This document shows, in pieces, positions 27,077 through 36,238 of a stretch of 64,000 bases of DNA; the first letter of the stretch is position 1, and every line of letters begins with the position of its first letter. Source of the stretch: Hydrogeniiclostridium mannosilyticum. Its GTDB lineage: Bacteria > Bacillota > Clostridia > Oscillospirales > Acutalibacteraceae. The stretch spans positions 38,792-102,791 of the forward strand of contig NZ_QLYR01000010.1 of assembly GCF_003268275.1 (NCBI RefSeq), written 5' to 3'. The notes beneath the pieces are model-generated. The model was not told the origin of the DNA, ran no database searches, and saw only the letters and a program-made list of their open reading frames with translations. A program made the translations under genes and the position numbers.

Positions 27077-27943
27077 ATGAATAACTTAGCAGATCCGGGC
27101 GTAATCAGCGATATTCTCAAGCGGCACGGCTTTACGTTCTCAAAGGGGCTGGGGCAAAACTTCTTGGTCAACCCAACCGTCTGCCCCCGAATGGCAGAGG
27201 CCTCCGGGGCCGGTCCAGGCGTAGGGGCTCTTGAAATCGGCCCCGGCATCGGCGTGCTTACCGCGGAGCTGGCCAAACGCGCCGACCGCGTTGTCAGCCT
27301 GGAAATTGACCAGCGCCTGCTCCCTATTCTACAGGAGACGCTCGCCGGGTTTGAGCAGGTGAAAATTTTGAACGCGGATGTTTTGAAAACCGATCTTCAC
27401 CGCCTTATCGCGGAGGAATTTGCGGGCCTGGAAGTCGTAGTCTGTGCAAATCTGCCGTACTACATCACCTCGCCGGTCATCATGAAACTGCTGGAGGAAA
27501 ACCTTCCGGTAAAAGCCGTTACCGTCATGGTGCAAAAGGAGGCGGCTCAGCGCCTGTGCGCCCTGCCCGGCACCCGTGCGTGCGGAGCCGTCAGCGCCGC
27601 CGTTCGTTTTTACGCGGAGCCGGAAATTCTCTTCCCCGTCTCCTGCGGCAGCTTCCGGCCCGCGCCGAACGTCGATTCTGCTGTTATTCGCCTGCAAATC
27701 CGAAAAGAGCCGCCGGTGGAGGTCCTCAGCCGAAAAAAATTTTTCGCAACCGTTAAGGCGGCCTTTGGCCAACGGCGCAAAACCATTCTCAACGCGCTCA
27801 CCTCTCTGCTCGCTCTTCCCCGCGACCGGGTTGCACAGGCCTGCCAGGCTGCCGGCCTCCACGCCTCTATGCGCGCCGAGCAGCTGTCGTTGCAGGATTT
27901 TGCCGCTTTGTCAAACGCCCTGTTCCCCGATAGCTACGATTAA
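27077..27943 (+). CDS. rsmA: 16S rRNA dimethyladenosine transferase RsmA (KsgA)
   Basis: RsmA dimethylates two adjacent adenosines in the 3' hairpin of 16S rRNA during small-subunit maturation. The 288-residue Rossmann-fold methyltransferase has GLGQNFL at residues 24-30, the SAM-binding EIGPGIGVL (53-61) and the catalytic NLPYYI motif near 125-130. GAGGGAGG lies just before the ATG at 27077. A perfect TATAAT at 26901-26906 with a poor -35 box may be its promoter. Two membrane-protein genes follow closely. Confidence 0.95.
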   Translation: MNNLADPGVISDILKRHGFTFSKGLGQNFLVNPTVCPRMAEASGAGPGVGALEIGPGIGVLTAELAKRADRVVSLEIDQRLLPILQETLAGFEQVKILNADVLKTDLHRLIAEEFAGLEVVVCANLPYYITSPVIMKLLEENLPVKAVTVMVQKEAAQRLCALPGTRACGAVSAAVRFYAEPEILFPVSCGSFRPAPNVDSAVIRLQIRKEPPVEVLSRKKFFATVKAAFGQRRKTILNALTSLLALPRDRVAQACQAAGLHASMRAEQLSLQDFAALSNALFPDSYD

Positions 27944-27972
27944 GCATAATCAAACGAAAGGTGGTTTTACTT

Positions 27973-28230
27973 TTGACAGACAGCAAACTGGCCTTTATCT
28001 TTTTTGAAATTGGTACCGCTCTGGCTGTGATCTCCATGATCCTAGGGCCGTTCAACATCAAAAGCTGGTCCATTGCCTGCGCCATTATCGCCAGTTTTAT
28101 GGCCCTTGCCGGAATTTACCTTGCCGTCAACGGCTGGAATGAGCCGGACGAGCCCACCCCCTCGCAGCCCACTACTCCCGATTCCCCGCCTGTTTTACCA
28201 GAGGCGGACCACCGCCGGGAGGAGTTATGA
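27973..28230 (+). CDS. Small two-span membrane protein with Pro-rich tail
   Basis: An 85-residue protein with two hydrophobic spans at about residues 6-24 and 32-52, then a cytoplasmic or external tail rich in Pro, Thr and Ser (EPDEPTPSQPTTPDSP). The TTG at 27973 is chosen because AAAGGTGG lies 8 bp upstream; an in-frame GTG at 27961 overlaps that site. It overlaps the next gene by four bases (ATGA), so the two are probably translated together. Not recognised. Confidence 0.6.
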   Translation: MTDSKLAFIFFEIGTALAVISMILGPFNIKSWSIACAIIASFMALAGIYLAVNGWNEPDEPTPSQPTTPDSPPVLPEADHRREEL

Positions 28231-28982
28231 AAAAGAACGAGAAAAAGCTCCGCAAAAAAATCAACTGGGGAAAAGTCGTTGCCATTGCGGTTTTTGCGAC
28301 TCTGCTCTCCTCCATTCTCTTTATCGCTATCGCCATGGCGATGGCACCCTCTGAACCAAACCCCGCGGAGCCCTACCGCCGGGTCAAGGGGGATTATGTG
28401 CTTATGCTGCTGCAATGCATTGTCGGCGTGGCCGCTATGCTGCTGCCCAGCCTGCTAAAGCGGACCCTCAACCTGGTTATTCCCTCAAAGATGATGCTGC
28501 TGTTTGCTGTTTTTCTCTACTGCGCCATCTATTTAGGCGAAGTACGGGCCTTTTACTACAATGTGCCGCATTGGGACACTATCCTACACACCTTCAGCGG
28601 CGCCATGCTGGGGGCGCTTGGCTTCTCCGTCATCAATTTTTTGAATAAGACCGACCGCGTCCCCATGAACCTGAGTCCGCTTTTTGTGGTTGTTTTCGCC
28701 TTTTGCTTCGCGCTGGCCCTGGGCGTCGTCTGGGAGATCTATGAATTTACCGCCGACGCGCTGCTGCACACCAACATGCAAAAATTTGCGCTGGAAAGCG
28801 GCGAGCCCCTGGTCGGACGGGACGCGTTAATGGACACCATGAAGGATCTCATTGTCGACACGCTCGGTGCGCTGGCGATGAGCATCATCGGCTATATTTC
28901 ATTAAAGTACAAAAAAGGTTGGGTTGAAAAACTGCTGCTGCATAGGCAGCGTAAGGCTGAAAAGACAACCCCGCCGCAATAA
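28227..28982 (+). CDS. Polytopic membrane protein (DUF2238/YjdF-like)
   Basis: A 251-residue integral membrane protein with a lysine-rich N-terminus and six hydrophobic spans. The central block WDTILHTFSGAMLGALGF and the later ALGVVWEIYEFTAD match the pattern of DUF2238 membrane proteins, in which conserved His, Asp and Glu residues face the membrane. Translation is coupled to the preceding gene through an ATGA overlap. A strong bidirectional terminator follows at 29068. No function is established. Confidence 0.7.
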   Translation: MKKNEKKLRKKINWGKVVAIAVFATLLSSILFIAIAMAMAPSEPNPAEPYRRVKGDYVLMLLQCIVGVAAMLLPSLLKRTLNLVIPSKMMLLFAVFLYCAIYLGEVRAFYYNVPHWDTILHTFSGAMLGALGFSVINFLNKTDRVPMNLSPLFVVVFAFCFALALGVVWEIYEFTADALLHTNMQKFALESGEPLVGRDALMDTMKDLIVDTLGALAMSIIGYISLKYKKGWVEKLLLHRQRKAEKTTPPQ

Positions 28983-29067
28983 TGCCGGCCGGTAAGGCTG
29001 CTTGTACCCGCCTTGTCTTTGCGGCGCAGCGGAACCGGAAACGCCATGCAAACCATCTTCAACCATC

Positions 29068-29100
29068 AAAAACGGATACCCGTTATGGGTATCCGTTTTT
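29068..29100. terminator. Bidirectional terminator
   Basis: AAAAACGGATACCC and GGGTATCCGTTTTT make a perfect 14-bp stem with a five-base loop, A-rich at one end and T-rich at the other. It serves the plus-strand membrane-protein unit and the convergent GNAT gene. Confidence 0.9.
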
Positions 29101-29182
29101 GATTTTAAACATCGGGTAAACAGCGTCAGGCGCACCGCTCAAAGCCCGCTGCCGAACCGTTCCCCCGCAAATTTCATGTTGA

Positions 29183-29710
29183 CTAAAATGCTTTATCCAT
29201 AATTTTACCGCAAAGATATTCATTGAAAGCGCGATATTCCTTTGGAGAAATCGGTTTAGGATAAGTCATTACCACAAGGCTGTGCCCGCTGTTTCCCCTG
29301 TGATATGGAGGATGCACATGCCGATACGGATTTTCAACAAAACCGCATCGTTCATAAAAGCCTTTCCGCCGCTCAGAAACGCTGTCCGCCGGCGGGTCAA
29401 TTTCTAAAATTACCGTCTTATGCCGGGCCTTCAAGGCGGATAATACCTGCTCTCCATACTTTTTATTTCTTAATTCCGGTAAAATACATAGATGCTCAAT
29501 GTAAATAGCGTCATCTGTTTCCCAATATAAAACCAAGCCTATAAAAACGGATTGATCGCATACCAAACAAAAATGGTATTCCCGGTCAAGTAAAATCCTT
29601 TCCTGCGACGGCAGCTCTCTTTGCTCGTGTAAAGGAAAGCTCAGCCGGTATAATGCCAGCGCCTTCTGATACATCGGATGCGCCGCATCTGTTACAGCTT
29701 CTAAATTCAT
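29183..29710 (-). CDS. GNAT-family N-acetyltransferase
   Basis: A 175-residue GNAT protein. The acetyl-CoA-binding core is seen as IEHLCILPELRNKKYGEQVLSAL (motif A), followed by a strand with VILEIDPP and the helix FYERCGFVENPYRHVHPPY. The acceptor substrate is unknown. The ATG at 29710 has GGGGCAGG upstream; an in-frame TTG at 29725 is less likely. It ends the operon with sbcC, sbcD and the phosphoesterase, 18 bp after sbcC. Confidence 0.85.
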   Translation of the reverse strand: MNLEAVTDAAHPMYQKALALYRLSFPLHEQRELPSQERILLDREYHFCLVCDQSVFIGLVLYWETDDAIYIEHLCILPELRNKKYGEQVLSALKARHKTVILEIDPPADSVSERRKGFYERCGFVENPYRHVHPPYHRGNSGHSLVVMTYPKPISPKEYRAFNEYLCGKIMDKAF

Positions 29711-29728
29711 CTTACCTGCCCCCAAAAA

Positions 29729-32098
29729 TCACGTCCAAACCTCCGCCGTACTGCCGCCGTTTGCCGTCTTTCGCACCATAATCTGAGCGGCTATCCGGCT
29801 CTTGAGCTCACTCACATGGGAGATGATCCCCACCATTCTGCCCGTGCTCTGCAGCTGTGTCAGCGCTTTCATCGCCGTATCCAGCGTTTCCTGGTCCAGG
29901 CTGCCAAAGCCCTCGTCAATAAAGATGGAATCCAAGCGGACCCCGCCCGAATAATTCTGCACCACGCCGGACAGGCCAAACGCCAGCGAGAGCGAAGCCA
30001 GAAACAGCTCCCCGCCGGAGAGGGTTTCCACCGCGCGCACACCGCCTACCTGCGCATCCAGCACCTCAATATCCAGTCCGGAAAGCGCGTTGCCCCCTAT
30101 AGCATCCCGGCGCCTGGTCAGGCTGTAGCGCCCGCCGGAGAGGGTGGCAAAAAAACTGTTGGCACAGGTGAGGACGTCGTCCAGCATCACCCCCAGCACA
30201 AAAAGCTGCAACGGAATTTTTCGCGCGTTCTTTCCGGAAAGCAGCTGAGCCAGCCGAGACGTCCGCCTCTGGCGCTGCTCAAGCGCGGCGCCGGCCTCTG
30301 CCTGCTGGCGCCACTCCTCCAGGGAGCTGATCCCGTTTTCTAATTTCTGGCGCAGTGCGCCGGTTTTCTGTGCATAGGATGTATTTTCCCGCTGGATTTG
30401 CTCAAAGCTCTCTTTAAGGGGCCCCAGCTCGGGAGCCTCCCGGCCCGCCAGCTCCTCAGCCAGCTCCAAAAGGCGCTGCTGCGAACCGGACAAATCACTT
30501 TTATAGGCCTCCAGCCGGCCTCGCCACTGTTCCAGCACCGCCGCCTCGACCATAATCTTTTCCAGATCGGCCTTTAACCCCAGTGATTCTGCCGCACCGG
30601 AAAGCTGCGCCTCAATTTCCTGAAGCGCCTGCTGGCTTTCGCGGCCGGCCTGCTGCGCCGCAAGCATTTTGGCGGTCGTGTCGGCAAGGCTCTTCTCAAC
30701 CGCGGCAGTGTGCCCCTGCGCCTCCTCAAGGGCCTGACGGGCCTGCTGCTGCTCCGCATGCCGCTGGCGTAAAAGCGCCTGCGCCTTCGGCAGCTGTTCA
30801 GCCGCCTTCTGTGCCTCTCCCAGCCGCAAACGGATTTCCTCTAAATCCGGTGAAACCGCCGCCGGCCGGGGGTGGTGAACCGCCCCGCATACCGGGCACG
30901 GTTCACCGTCCGCCAGTAGGGAGGCCAACGAGGCCGCCGCGTCTTGCTCCAAGCGCTTTTGAAGCTCGCCGTTTAAGGCCGCTACCCGGCCGGACTCCGT
31001 CCGGCATTGCTCCACATAGGCCTCCCCCAACACACAACGCTTTTCCGCCTCCTGCAGGGCTGTCTTCGCCGCCGCTGCCTGCCCCATCCAACGCTGCCGC
31101 TCGCGCGTCTGCGTCTCCTGCGCTTTTTTACAGGACTCATATTCCCGGCGCTTCTCCTGAAGCGATTTTTTCAGCGCGGTATAGTGCGGAAAAACAGATT
31201 GCGCCTGCTCTGCCAGCCGGACGGTTCTTTCAAGCCTATCCATCTCCGGCCCGTCCTTGCGCAGCCGTGTCAGCCGTTTTTCAAGCTGCTGGCGTTCGGT
31301 AAATTTTTGTGCCAGCGCCTGGGCAGCCGTGTACTTCTGCGCGGCGGCCTGCAGGCTCTTCTCCAGCACGGCCAGCTTCCGCGTTTGCTCCTCCAGCTGC
31401 CCGCGGTACCCGGCAATATGCTCCTCCAGCTGCTCCGGGTTCTCTACCCCGTTCTGCCGGAGAATCGTATTTTTGAGGTCCTCTACACGGCTGAGCTGAT
31501 TTGTCAGCTCCCGGGATTCCGCCACAAACCGCCGGGTGACCTCCTCCCACCGTGCGGTCGAGAACAATGTCTGAAAAATCTCCGCTTTTTCCCGGGAGCT
31601 GGACAGCAGCAGCCGCAAAAACTCTCCCTGCGGCAGCACAATAACCTGGGAGAATTGCTCGCAAGTCAAGCCCAGAAGCCGCTGGGCAGCCTCCCGGACA
31701 CGGCTTTCCGCGCCGGAGACCAGCAGCGTCCAGGCTTCCTCCCGCCACTGGTAGCAGGCATGCTCCTCCCGGCTTTTCAGCTCCTCTGTTCCCCGGCCCT
31801 TATAAAAGCTGCGGCTGCGGCAAAAACGGTAGCGCTCCCGCCCGAGTGTAAATTCAAATTCCACCAGGGTTTCCTGCTCCGGCGGCGCCCCGGCGGCCCG
31901 CATACCGGCCCAGCTTCTCCGTCCACCGGTGGCGCGGCAGTAAAGCGCGAAGCACATCGCGTCCAGCAACGTCGTCTTACCGCCGCCCGTCGGCCCGCTG
32001 ATAAGAAAAATCCGGTTTTCCCCGAGCCTCTCAAAATCGATCTCCGTGCGGTCGATATAGGAGCCAAAGGCCTGCAGCGTCAATTTCAACGGCTTCAT
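29729..32098 (-). CDS. sbcC: SMC-like nuclease subunit SbcC
   Basis: SbcC is the ATPase subunit of the SbcCD (Rad50-Mre11-like) complex, which opens hairpins and processes double-strand breaks. The 789-residue protein has an N-terminal Walker A GPTGGGKTT (34-42), two long coiled-coil arms, a zinc hook GEPCPVCG near residue 400, and a C-terminal signature LSGGELFLASLSLA and Walker B IDEGFGSLD. It is shorter than many SbcC proteins because the coiled coils are short. It overlaps sbcD by four bases. Confidence 0.93.
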   Translation of the reverse strand: MKPLKLTLQAFGSYIDRTEIDFERLGENRIFLISGPTGGGKTTLLDAMCFALYCRATGGRRSWAGMRAAGAPPEQETLVEFEFTLGRERYRFCRSRSFYKGRGTEELKSREEHACYQWREEAWTLLVSGAESRVREAAQRLLGLTCEQFSQVIVLPQGEFLRLLLSSSREKAEIFQTLFSTARWEEVTRRFVAESRELTNQLSRVEDLKNTILRQNGVENPEQLEEHIAGYRGQLEEQTRKLAVLEKSLQAAAQKYTAAQALAQKFTERQQLEKRLTRLRKDGPEMDRLERTVRLAEQAQSVFPHYTALKKSLQEKRREYESCKKAQETQTRERQRWMGQAAAAKTALQEAEKRCVLGEAYVEQCRTESGRVAALNGELQKRLEQDAAASLASLLADGEPCPVCGAVHHPRPAAVSPDLEEIRLRLGEAQKAAEQLPKAQALLRQRHAEQQQARQALEEAQGHTAAVEKSLADTTAKMLAAQQAGRESQQALQEIEAQLSGAAESLGLKADLEKIMVEAAVLEQWRGRLEAYKSDLSGSQQRLLELAEELAGREAPELGPLKESFEQIQRENTSYAQKTGALRQKLENGISSLEEWRQQAEAGAALEQRQRRTSRLAQLLSGKNARKIPLQLFVLGVMLDDVLTCANSFFATLSGGRYSLTRRRDAIGGNALSGLDIEVLDAQVGGVRAVETLSGGELFLASLSLAFGLSGVVQNYSGGVRLDSIFIDEGFGSLDQETLDTAMKALTQLQSTGRMVGIISHVSELKSRIAAQIMVRKTANGGSTAEVWT

Positions 32099-33240
32099 GC
32101 TTCTTCCTCCTCACAGGCCTTCATCATCTGCACAAAGAGGTCCTGGTCCTCCTGGTCCGCCTCCATGCCGCAAATCTGATTGAAAAATTCCCGCAGCACC
32201 TGGCCGTCGCTCGCACGGTGATGCAGCAGCTGCTCCTTCAGCTCCGAGACTTCTCCCTGTCCCGCCCGGGAAAGCCACTGGCTGTGCAGCCCCAGCATAT
32301 TGGGGTAGTAGGCGCGAAGGCGATCCATGGGCATATAAACAGGGCCGTCGTCCTCCAGCTCGGCAAACAGGTAATCCTCGCTGGGCGCCTGCCGGCCCTG
32401 CTCCAAAAGCGCGTCGAAGCGGCCCTGCAGCACCCGCAGGTCGTGAAGCGGCTGAAAGGTTCGTTGGCTGCGCTCAAGCCGCTTGCCGTCCAGCTCTAAA
32501 ACCGTGATTCCCTTCCTTTGCCTGGCCTCGTCAAACGAATATTTCAGCGGGGAGCCCGCATACCAGCCTGTTTCCCCGGCCCGCTGGGGCGCGTGCAAAT
32601 GCCCGAGCGCCACATAGTCGAACCCCGCAAACAGCGGCGAGGCCACCTCCCCGGTCCCCCCCACGTAAATGGGGCTTTCCGAAGCCGACGCCACACTTCC
32701 AGCAACAAAGCAGTGCGCTGCCAGGATGTTAACCGCCGATGGATCCAGCTGCGCACGGAGCTTGTCCAACAGGGCGCCGTACGCCTGCGAAAAGGTCCGC
32801 AGCTCCGGGTCCCCCAGCAGCTCCCGAAGCCGGGCCGGTTCACAGTAAGGCAGCAGGTATACATGCGCCTGTACTGCGCCCTTTGCCAGGCGGACCGGCT
32901 CAAAAATGCCGCCTGGGTCACCCGCGATATAGACGCCGCTGCTGCGCAGCAGCCCGGCGCCTACCGACATCCGCTCCGCGCCGTCATGGTTCCCGGCTAT
33001 GACTGCCAGCGGGACGCCGAGCGTGTGCAGCTCCACCAGAAAATGGTCGAACAGCTGGATGGCCGCAACAGGCGCTACCTGGCGGTCAAAAACATCCCCT
33101 GCCAGAAGCACCAGGTCCGGGCGCTCTTCCCGCACCAGCGGCAGAAAACAACGGTTGATAAAATCCGCCTGGTCCTCCAGCATGGAGCGCCCATAAATAT
33201 TTTTTCCCAAATGCCAGTCGGCCGTATGAAAAATTTTCAT
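32095..33240 (-). CDS. sbcD: Exonuclease subunit SbcD
   Basis: SbcD is the manganese-dependent nuclease partner of SbcC. The 381-residue calcineurin-like phosphoesterase has the metal motifs TADWHLGK (6-13), LAGDVFDR, AGNHDGAERM and ALGHLHAPQ in order, and a C-terminal capping region. It overlaps sbcC at its stop and a second phosphoesterase gene at its start (both ATGA), which indicates tightly coupled translation. Confidence 0.94.
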   Translation of the reverse strand: MKIFHTADWHLGKNIYGRSMLEDQADFINRCFLPLVREERPDLVLLAGDVFDRQVAPVAAIQLFDHFLVELHTLGVPLAVIAGNHDGAERMSVGAGLLRSSGVYIAGDPGGIFEPVRLAKGAVQAHVYLLPYCEPARLRELLGDPELRTFSQAYGALLDKLRAQLDPSAVNILAAHCFVAGSVASASESPIYVGGTGEVASPLFAGFDYVALGHLHAPQRAGETGWYAGSPLKYSFDEARQRKGITVLELDGKRLERSQRTFQPLHDLRVLQGRFDALLEQGRQAPSEDYLFAELEDDGPVYMPMDRLRAYYPNMLGLHSQWLSRAGQGEVSELKEQLLHHRASDGQVLREFFNQICGMEADQEDQDLFVQMMKACEEEEA

Positions 33241-33908
33241 GGCTCCTGCTCCACCGGGAGGATTGCCTGGAAAACAGAATAATTCTTCATGGACAGCTTA
33301 CGGTCGATGTGCAGGCTGCCAAAAAACCATTTCCGGTAAGTAATTTTTTTTGAGAGCGTTTCAAAATAGGCCTGAATCTGATTGTGAATATCGGGGGAGC
33401 CCGTCAAATTGGCCTGCATATGCGGGGGAGGCGAATGGGTGACAATATAGTCCACTTTCATCCCGGCCTCCCGCAAATGGGCGGCCCCCTCCTTCATCTC
33501 CTCCAGCGTAGGCATTTCACGTTCCCACCATTTTCCGGCAGCCTGGTACATTTGCTTTTCCGTGCTCTCCCCTCCGCCGAAGGTAAAGAAGGTTTTTTCC
33601 TCTATGGAAAAAACCTGTCCGCGCATCAGGTGGTACACGTTTTCATTGAGCTTATGAACGCTTCCGCCGTTCCATTCCTGCACCGGGTATTGCTCCAGCA
33701 GGTCAAAGTTTTCATGTGTGCCGTCCACAAACGCAATGGTATATTTTTTCTCTCCCAATTTTTTCAGGAGCTTTTCCTCCTCTTCCCCGCCTTCCCACAG
33801 CATGCCGAAATCGCCGCAGACTATCAGGGTATCCCCCTTTTTCAGCCGGCGTGCCGGCGCACCGAAGCGGCGAATATCCCCATGGACGTCCCCTGTTATG
33901 TAGACCAT
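33237..33908 (-). CDS. Calcineurin-like metallophosphoesterase
   Basis: A 223-residue phosphoesterase with GDVHGD (6-11), CGDFGMLW, DGTHENFD and THSPPPH motifs, giving a complete two-metal site. It is smaller than SbcD and lacks its cap domain, so it is not a duplicate. The ATG at 33908 has GGGAGGG nine bases upstream; the frame is open to 33941 without a ribosome site. It is the first gene of the sbcDC operon, which hints at a link to nucleic acid metabolism, but the substrate is unknown. Confidence 0.85.
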   Translation of the reverse strand: MVYITGDVHGDIRRFGAPARRLKKGDTLIVCGDFGMLWEGGEEEEKLLKKLGEKKYTIAFVDGTHENFDLLEQYPVQEWNGGSVHKLNENVYHLMRGQVFSIEEKTFFTFGGGESTEKQMYQAAGKWWEREMPTLEEMKEGAAHLREAGMKVDYIVTHSPPPHMQANLTGSPDIHNQIQAYFETLSKKITYRKWFFGSLHIDRKLSMKNYSVFQAILPVEQEP

Positions 33909-33993
33909 TGAAAATCCCTCCCTGGAAAATAAAAGCCCCACAGGCCCCGGGGCCTGTGAATCCTACAAAAAACTTACGGTTTTTATAATTTGC

Positions 33994-34022
33994 TTTATCT
34001 TTTACCGGAATACTGTTATACT
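33994..34022 (+). promoter_or_regulatory. Possible promoter for the carboxypeptidase
   Basis: TTTATC (33994-33999) and TATACT (34017-34022) are 17 bp apart, about 48 bp before the ATG at 34071. The -35 box is weak. Confidence 0.45.
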
Positions 34023-34070
34023 AAATACACCTAATATTATTAATCATACCACAACGGAGGAAAAAGTGCC

Positions 34071-35453
34071 ATGAAAAAAAAGCTGATTTCCCTGTTCATG
34101 GTTGTGGTGGTGACAGTCGTCAGTTTGCCGGTTTTTACCGCCTATGCCGACAGCGCCGCCGCAACGGATGGCTTTTCAATTGACGGGGACACGACAACGA
34201 CACCGGCGCTCCTGCTGCTGAACCTGGACCTGAACACCGTGGTTTACGCCAAAAACCCGGACCAAAAAATGTACCCGGCCTCTACAACAAAAATTATGAC
34301 CTACATTGTGGTCAGTGAATATATGAAGGAACATAACCTGGACCCCGACCAGGAACAGGTAACCATTGAGCAAAAAATCATTACCGAGCTGTCCGGCACG
34401 GGAAGCTCCATGGCAAACCTGCAGGCGGGCGACGTTTTTACCGTGACCCAGCTGCTGCACGCCATGCTGATCCCCTCCGGGAACGACGCCGCTCTGGCGC
34501 TGGCCTCCTACATTGGCCAGGGAGACGTTCAGGCCTTTGTGGACCTGATGAACCAAAAGGCCGAGGCGCTTGGCTGTACAGGCACCCACTTCATGAACCC
34601 ACACGGCCTGCACAACGAGGAGCATTATACCACGGCGCGGGACCTCGCCGCCATTGCCGCATATGCCATGAGCTTTCCTGGATTTATGGACATCTGCAAT
34701 ACGACCTATGAGACCTACTCGCCTGTTGCCGGGCCAAACGCCGGCCAGGAGCGCGAGCTCTTCACCACCAACCTGCTGATTAAGAAAAACAATTCCGACT
34801 ACTACTACGGCAAGGCCAAGGGCATAAAAACCGGGTCCCACGACCAGGCCGGCTACTGCCTGGTCTCCAGCGCCTTTGACGGCTCTTATAATTACCTGTG
34901 TGTGGCGTTGGGGGCTCCCTACCGGGATGAAAACGGCGAACGGATCTATGACCGCGCCGAGATGCGCGACAGCATCTACCTGTACAACTGGGCCTTTAAT
35001 AACCTGGAGAGCAAACAGGTTGCCGATGTCAATGATGCCGTCACCAGCGTAAAGCTGGAATATGCCTGGGACAAGGACAAAATGCTGCTGGTTCCGGCGG
35101 AGGAATTTTCCATTCTTCTGCCTAAAGACGTCTCTGCCAGCAGCATTATTGCCACGCCCGATGTTCCGGAATCTATTGAAGCGCCGGTGAAAAAGGGGGA
35201 TGTAATTGGAACCGTCACCTATAGCTATGCCGGGCAAAACCTGAAAACCGTCGACCTCGTCGCCACTGAGAGCATCGAGCGCAGTGAATTTTTGAAAAGC
35301 GCAAACAGCATCAAAGAGGTCGTGACCTCTCCCTGGTTTCTGCTTATCATCGGCCTGATTGTGCTCCTGGTGCTCGTCTATATTGTTCTGGCCGTCATCT
35401 ATAATCGAAAAAAGAAGAACCTGCGCAAGGTGAAAAAATATAAGGATCTGTGA
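34071..35453 (+). CDS. D-alanyl-D-alanine carboxypeptidase (S11)
   Basis: A 460-residue penicillin-binding protein that trims the terminal D-Ala of peptidoglycan stem peptides outside the membrane. It has an N-terminal signal peptide (about residues 1-26), the catalytic S-x-x-K as STTK (71-74), an SGN triad motif near 142 and a KTG motif near 254. A beta-rich DacF/PBP5-like domain follows, then a C-terminal membrane span (about 422-446) and a basic cytoplasmic tail. GGAGG precedes the ATG. It resembles DacB/DacF of spore formers; a role in cortex or vegetative wall cannot be separated by sequence alone. Confidence 0.92.
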   Translation: MKKKLISLFMVVVVTVVSLPVFTAYADSAAATDGFSIDGDTTTTPALLLLNLDLNTVVYAKNPDQKMYPASTTKIMTYIVVSEYMKEHNLDPDQEQVTIEQKIITELSGTGSSMANLQAGDVFTVTQLLHAMLIPSGNDAALALASYIGQGDVQAFVDLMNQKAEALGCTGTHFMNPHGLHNEEHYTTARDLAAIAAYAMSFPGFMDICNTTYETYSPVAGPNAGQERELFTTNLLIKKNNSDYYYGKAKGIKTGSHDQAGYCLVSSAFDGSYNYLCVALGAPYRDENGERIYDRAEMRDSIYLYNWAFNNLESKQVADVNDAVTSVKLEYAWDKDKMLLVPAEEFSILLPKDVSASSIIATPDVPESIEAPVKKGDVIGTVTYSYAGQNLKTVDLVATESIERSEFLKSANSIKEVVTSPWFLLIIGLIVLLVLVYIVLAVIYNRKKKNLRKVKKYKDL

Positions 35454-35466
35454 GGAGGATGCCTGC

Positions 35467-36195
35467 GTGACAAACCAATCTCCCGCCGTCTACCCGGCGC
35501 TGCTCTTTGACGCAGACGGCACCCTGCTGGATTTCGACCGTTCGGAATACCGCGCATTAACTCGGGTATTTCAGCGCCACGGCTACCCGTTTAATGATGA
35601 AATTTTCCAGAAATACAGGGCGATCAACAGCCGGGCCTGGGCCCGCTATGAAAAAGGCGAGATTGAAAAGCCCATCATTCACTCCACCCGCTTTCAGCAA
35701 TTATTCGACGAGGCCGGCATAACCGGGGACGGCGCAGGCTTCAACCGGGAATATCTGGAGGCCCTCTCTGAGGAGCCCTGGACCATGCCGGGCGCGCTGG
35801 AGCTGTGCCAAAAGCTCAGCAAACACCGCACGCTCGCCATTGCCTCCAACGGCGTCTCCTTTGTACAGCGGCGCAGGCTGAAGGATTCCGGCCTCCTGCC
35901 CTGCTTCAGCAAGCTCTTTATTTCAGAGGAAATCGGCGTTATGAAGCCGCACGCTGGCTTTTTTGACCATGTGCTGGCAGCGTTTCCGCAGCTGCCCCCT
36001 CAGAAGCTGCTGATCATCGGCGATTCCCCGACCTCTGACATTGCGGGCGGCAGCCGGGCCGGCCTGGGCACCTGCTGGGTCAACTTCCGGCACAAACCGC
36101 TGCCGCCCGGCATTCCTCAGCCGCTTTACGAGGTAGATTCTCTCGAAGCGCTGGGCCCGCTCCTGCTGGAAGCCCCCGCTGCCGCCCGCAAGTAA
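35467..36195 (+). CDS. HAD-family phosphatase (YjjG-like)
   Basis: A 242-residue haloacid-dehalogenase hydrolase with motif I DADGTLLDF (15-23), motif II IASNG, motif III lysine in GVMKPHAG, and motif IV GDSPTSDIAGG, all intact. The helical cap and these motifs resemble YjjG-type nucleotidases that remove non-canonical pyrimidine nucleotides. The start is a GTG at 35467 with GAGGAGG directly upstream, the last bases of which overlap the end of the previous gene. The previous stop is 13 bp away. Confidence 0.85.
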   Translation: MTNQSPAVYPALLFDADGTLLDFDRSEYRALTRVFQRHGYPFNDEIFQKYRAINSRAWARYEKGEIEKPIIHSTRFQQLFDEAGITGDGAGFNREYLEALSEEPWTMPGALELCQKLSKHRTLAIASNGVSFVQRRRLKDSGLLPCFSKLFISEEIGVMKPHAGFFDHVLAAFPQLPPQKLLIIGDSPTSDIAGGSRAGLGTCWVNFRHKPLPPGIPQPLYEVDSLEALGPLLLEAPAAARK

Positions 36196-36238
36196 ACCGA
36201 AAAGCTCCCTCAATCAACATAGAAAGGAGTCCACAAGC

